Shown piece by piece: positions 59,577 to 64,000 of a stretch of DNA of 64,000 bases. A program made the translations under genes and the position numbers. The notes beneath the pieces are model-generated. The model worked only from the letters and a program-made list of their open reading frames with translations, made no database searches and was not told the origin of the DNA. Position 1 is the first letter of the stretch, and each line of letters begins with the position of its first letter. The stretch spans positions 2,058,501 to 2,122,500 of the forward strand of contig CP114484.1 of the NCBI GenBank assembly GCA_027186245.1. Reading direction: 5' to 3'. The DNA comes from Coriaria nepalensis (lineage: Eukaryota; Streptophyta; Magnoliopsida; Cucurbitales; Coriariaceae).

Positions 59577-62500
59577 TTATCCCCTTATGTGAATGTTCAC
59601 AACTGATGGGTGCAAGAAAGAAGTCTGTTGAATGGAGAGAGCGAGGGGCAGAAATGGATGGAAGAGAAATGATGATATCCTTTTAGTCCGACCATCTGTG
59701 CTACCAGCTTCTGGACCTGAAAAAGTTGACAAAGCAAAAGACAGCCACCAAAAAGTAAAAAACAAAGAATCAATTGGTAATTGATACACCATGTAAAACT
59801 GTGTGTTGCAAGTGTAATAGCTCACCGGCTTATCTTTACCTGGTTTGATCTTGAACTTCAGGGTATATGGTGGCCTCCTCAAAATGAACTTTATCGGATT
59901 ATCTGTTGATTGTCTGTGCCGTTCAATCGCAGAAATCAACTGCATGTATGAAAATTTGAAGTGTATTTTGGTTTTAAAGTTGGGGGTGGTATTAAAAATT
60001 AAGATCATATTGTGGGAACAATAACTTTTCAGATGTTTACTGATGGAACCTCGCAAGGATTCCTGATTACAATAAAGAGTGCCACTAACTATCTGACACC
60101 TAATGAAGAGCTGATTACAATAAAAACGGAATGTGCACGATAAAGAGCGGTTAACTCTTTCAAAAATTAACCTCAAATTAAGTTTTTTTTTCTTCTATTT
60201 TCACCCCTTTTTTAAAAAAAAATATTTTCTTAATCCACTTTATTACTTTGAATTTTTTTTTCTACAACCTTTACCACCATCTGCGCCAACTCCTTACCAC
60301 CATCTCTACCGCCACAAAAGATAATTCTAAATTCTAAATTTGACCAGCTAAAAATTTTATATTCAATTTATAGATAAAATAACTTTTATTTTTAACATTT
60401 TCCACCACATTTTAATTCTTTTTCATTTCTTCACCTAACACACCTCCTCTACCTTCATCCGCCATTACCATCGCCACCTTCCACCACTAGAATAAAATAA
60501 ATTATTTTCCCACCCTTTCACCACCGCAACCTTTCTCCATTAACGATAGAGAGTGGCGATGGGGGAGATTGTATTGAAGGTAAAGAGAAATGAAAAATTA
60601 TTAAAATATGATAAAACTGTAAAAATTAATAGTTTAAAAATAAATACTAATCTTTTAACTGGTCAAATTTAAAATTTTTGAATTTTCCGGCAACAGAGGA
60701 ATTGGTGGTGGTAATGATAAATGAATATAGAAATTATAAATTAATTTAAAATAATGAAGTAGACTTAAAATATATAATTAAAATTTTATAATTAAAATAT
60801 AAAAAAAAGGTATTTAAATTAAAGTCAATTTTTAAAATAATTAACTGATTTCATTATTATAAAACAGAAAAGTCAAATTTGGATGTCATTTATATTTGAC
60901 AAAAGTTCATGGATGTAAATTATACTTTCCAAAAATTTGGGTGTAAATTATTATTTTTTTAATTTTGTTTTAGCACCCCCTAATTACTAACGATGTAGAA
61001 AATGTAAAAGCAAAAAGGTAACTGCAATGGAACCGATTAAATAATAATTTTTTTAGTCCCTCGAGAAAAATATATTAATTTTCTCGGTAATTTAATATTT
61101 CGATAAATTAATAAATTTTCTTAATCCCAACAGGATTAATTTATCAAGATTTTAATGTCTAGGAATGGTCTCTGAATCAAACCTTTTCATCAAACCGAAA
61201 TAGAGATTGGTCAAAGTAGGGTGAAGGACTCTGTGACTGACAACTGAAAGGTAAAGGAGCCAGCATCTTCTTCACAAACTGTGTGGAAGCCATGAGTGGT
61301 TAGATAAGAGGTTTTATTGCAACAAAGGTAAAACATGTTACACAGAGCTAAGGATTAGTTAAGGTAATTCCATAGAAAATATGACTGAAGCTTCACCTGT
61401 GAACTGCTTGTTTTAATTTTAAAGGATTTTAGTTGCTCCAGAGCATGAATGTTATTTGAGTGCGACGATATGAAATTCATGCTCAATGAATATTTTGATG
61501 TTGAAAGAAAATGGTCACAAAACTGCTCGAATAATAGGCTAAGCTCATCTGCTGAATTCTGCAGAAGTACTAAAAGGAAAACTTAAGAAACATAGCTAGT
61601 TGTTGACAGGAAGACTGAAAACTGAGGCAACAATAAATACCTGATAAAAAGCAACGATTTCAGCAGTCTCCATGTTATATACAGCAAAAAAAGCCCTGTG
61701 GTTATCGGTATTTCGCGTTACCTAACATTGAAGTGGGTATAATCATCATGTTATCATTTCTCTTCTACAGAAATTATTATTTCAATCAAGGGTAGAGAGG
61801 AAATTGCAGAATCAACAAAGTTAAATAACAGACAGCAGATATGCTTAGGAAGTATCAAGCTGAGATTCACCATTAACTCAAATAATTGATAACGATAGGT
61901 ACATGACATGATTGAAAACTCACCCCTCCATCTACGCTACCACACTTGATCAGCAGGTGCTGCCGGTCCAAGAATTGTACCTGGTCAGAAGGTCTATAAA
62001 CTACTTGCTAGGTATCATGTTTGGCGAGCACAATAGATAGACTATGATGACCGAAGTAGAAATAAGATGATCAAACTGGTTCAGGTCCTTGCAAGTGAAC
62101 ACAAATAGGAAAAAAAATATGTTACTAAAACTCAAGACCTACCTTCAAGATGATCAAGTTGACATAATCTTGAAAGTGGAAATAGAACTTCTTCTTCAGA
62201 CACTGGACCCTCTGAAAGATCCAAAATATACACAAAATGATTCATAGAGGTACAGTTAGTGACCATCCAATGTAGCTGTGAGATGAGATGCCAGAAACTA
62301 AAAATAAGATAACAGATAAAAAATGGTAAACAGGAGGTAAGAAATCATGTAAACCAACCAAGCTATGATCTGTTTCTTCATTCCATATTCCTCGGAATAT
62401 GAAAGAGAGCAGTTTTTGTTTGATTCCGCTCAGAAAAAGGTTGTCTGGATTTTGATGGATGTGTTGTAAACCATTCTCAGCATGATTCCCAGACCACTGA

Positions 62501-63952
62501 TGCTGTACACTTCTCTCAGGAACCACCATGCTCTGTCATCAAAGTCAAATTGCCAGCTGAATGCTTCATATATGGCATACGAGAAAAAGAGCATATCTGC
62601 CATAGTGATCAGATGATAACTATATGTAGGTAGCATTACAGAAATCTGGTGCATTCATAAAAAGTAATGATTATAATTTACTGCATAATAGAAAACGCTC
62701 AACCAGAAAGATTAAAAATAAAAAGAATGCAATTGCAAAGAAATAGAAAGTCACCAATGAAATATGCACAACACAATTAAATGCAGGTACCTAGAACATC
62801 AAGTGATTATTGCCAAGAAACGAATGAGACAGTCTACAGACTGTCTGTGAATCATCTAACAAATTTATAAGTTCCCCAGGTTTCGTTTCTGTTTACTCAC
62901 TTAACCGAAGAAAAATGCATATTTGCTAAGAAATATTAGCAAAGAAACACGAAACAGTGCTCTGCAGGAATATACTACATGAGAAAATCGTTGAAAACAA
63001 AAATCAGATAAGACAGCAAGCATTGTTTTCAAACCATGAACTCCACTTGCCTGAGTGCTAGAATTGATGAAAAGTGCATCATCTTCACGGCAGAATTCCC
63101 CAATAGGTCGCACATCAACAAGGTGACCAGACTCCCTAATTTGAAGAACATGTATAGTCTGATAGCGAAGCGACACAATTGCCAATAAATCATCGTAGAG
63201 ATAGACACCCATATTGTGTGCCAGATTAACATAATCATTGAGGAACACCTTCTCATCAAGAACTACTCCATCTTCCAGCCTAATCGTACATTAGAGAATA
63301 TGAATAAATAAATAAATAAATAAATAAATAATATATATATATATATAGAAGAGAGTAAACCAAAATACCTGACGAGGTGAAAGGTTATCTTCTCTATAGA
63401 AGGAACTCCTTGAACAGCACCACCAAATGCAGGAGCATCCTGAATTTGAGCAGTCGAGGTAGCAAAAAGACCTAATTGACTACTCTCCAAGTAAAGGAAG
63501 AAATCCTTGCATATGAGCTCGTTACAAGAAGCGAGCGAAACACTATACAAATGCATGAAGAAGCTCTCGAACTTCTTAGCTTTAGAGGGAAGTTCCATGG
63601 CGGCATCAAACTCATCTCCTCTGTACGAAAATGTGAGCCACGTCGGCCGGTAAACAACCAGATCGCGGTGGTTCCTGCTGAAGCTGACAAGGTACTGGCC
63701 GTCGTCGGTGAACTTCCGTAACCAATTATCCGGGCAATCAAGCTCATAGATGGTGTAATTCGGTACAATGTTCTCGTAAAATCGTCTCGCACAATGAACC
63801 TAAAACCAAACCAGAACCAAAAAGAAAATGAGCCTATGAGAAGAATTGAAGCAAAGAGGGGAGAAGGTCTATGCACATACACTGGTTCCAGGAGCAGGAG
63901 TGGAGATTTGGCGCTCGAAAATCCTGGAAACCACGTTATGGCTTCTGTACAT
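59577..63952 (-). CDS. DET1: DET1 (DE-ETIOLATED 1), light-signalling repressor
   Basis: Eleven exons join in frame to 536 residues: 63881-63952, 63369-63799, 63051-63279, 62359-62532, 62143-62211, 61924-61980, 61641-61721, 61397-61558, 61183-61278, 59840-59939, 59577-59716. Conserved blocks: RIFERQISTPAPG, TDDGQYLVSFSRNH, LICKDFFLYL, RLEDGVVLDEKVFLNDYVNL, LLSFIFRGIWNEE, KKKFYFHFQDYVNLIILK, LISAIERHRQSTDNPIKF and the end SIQQTSFLHPSVVNIHIRG. DET1 works in the COP10-DDB1-DET1-DDA1 complex with CUL4, repressing photomorphogenesis and affecting histone H2B ubiquitination. Length is close to Arabidopsis DET1. Intron 3 uses a GC donor (CAG^GCAAGT). Intron 9 is long (1.2 kb, 59940-61182). Only 48 bp of upstream sequence is in the window. 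Confidence 0.95.
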
Positions 63953-64000
63953 TTTTCTGTGTGATTAACTCGAATCGAAGAAGATCATACTGATGTTGAA

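Overview
The window is nuclear DNA from a eudicot plant. The evidence is spliced genes with GT-AG introns, plant-specific families (AHL, HIPP, LEA_1, P-type PPR, U-type cyclin, TTL, DET1), a plant-type U2 snRNA promoter and Ty1-copia, Ty3-gypsy, LINE, CACTA and hAT debris. No species can be named from the sequence alone. All exon coordinates were read by hand from splice consensus, reading-frame continuity and remembered family conservation; no alignment was run.

Layout. 1-4.6 kb (-): two tandem 3-hydroxyisobutyryl-CoA hydrolase (CHY1-type) genes, the first cut by the window edge and the second complete, with 13 exons. 4.7-7.7 kb: repeats, including a copied piece of the CHY1 5' UTR and a deleted Ty3-gypsy relic. 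7.7-9.9 kb (+): TTL, the bifunctional urate-pathway enzyme. 10.3-10.7 kb (+): a small LEA_1 protein. 11.5-12.8 kb (+): a HIPP with two HMA domains. 13.1-13.9 kb: a CACTA terminus and a hAT-type MITE. 14.9-15.8 kb (-): an intronless AT-hook AHL gene, followed by a gene-poor 6 kb. 21.7-26.8 kb (+): a dead Ty1-copia element. 28.3-37.4 kb (+): an RFC3-like clamp-loader paralogue whose sixth intron holds a second, antisense copia element of 4.7 kb. 38.8-39.0 kb (-): a U2 snRNA gene with USE, TATA-like element and 3' box. 39.7-46.0 kb (-): three tandem EG45-like/plant natriuretic peptide-like genes, with a U2 pseudogene between the second and third. 47.1-48.3 kb (+): a LINE 3' fragment. 48.8-51.0 kb (-): a U-type cyclin. 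52.4-53.8 kb (+): ribosomal protein eL43 (RPL37A). 54.4-56.6 kb (-): a P-type PPR gene. 57.6-59.4 kb (+): a TatD-family nuclease. 59.6-63.95 kb (-): DET1, complete.

The genes are mostly unrelated neighbours, as is usual in plants. The exceptions are the two tandem families (CHY1 and EG45-like), which show local duplication followed by divergence. The strongest signals for follow-up are: (i) EG45-like copies 2 and 3 carry a conserved extra 3' exon, encoding a basic/proline-rich tail, that is reached only if an intron is spliced whose donor itself contains the in-frame stop codon; (ii) the complete CHY1 copy has its peroxisomal AKL signal buried by one extra residue; (iii) the RFC3-like protein keeps Walker A but has lost the Walker B acidic pair and the SRC arginine motif; (iv) a U2 gene with a full promoter sits a few kb from a decayed U2 copy.
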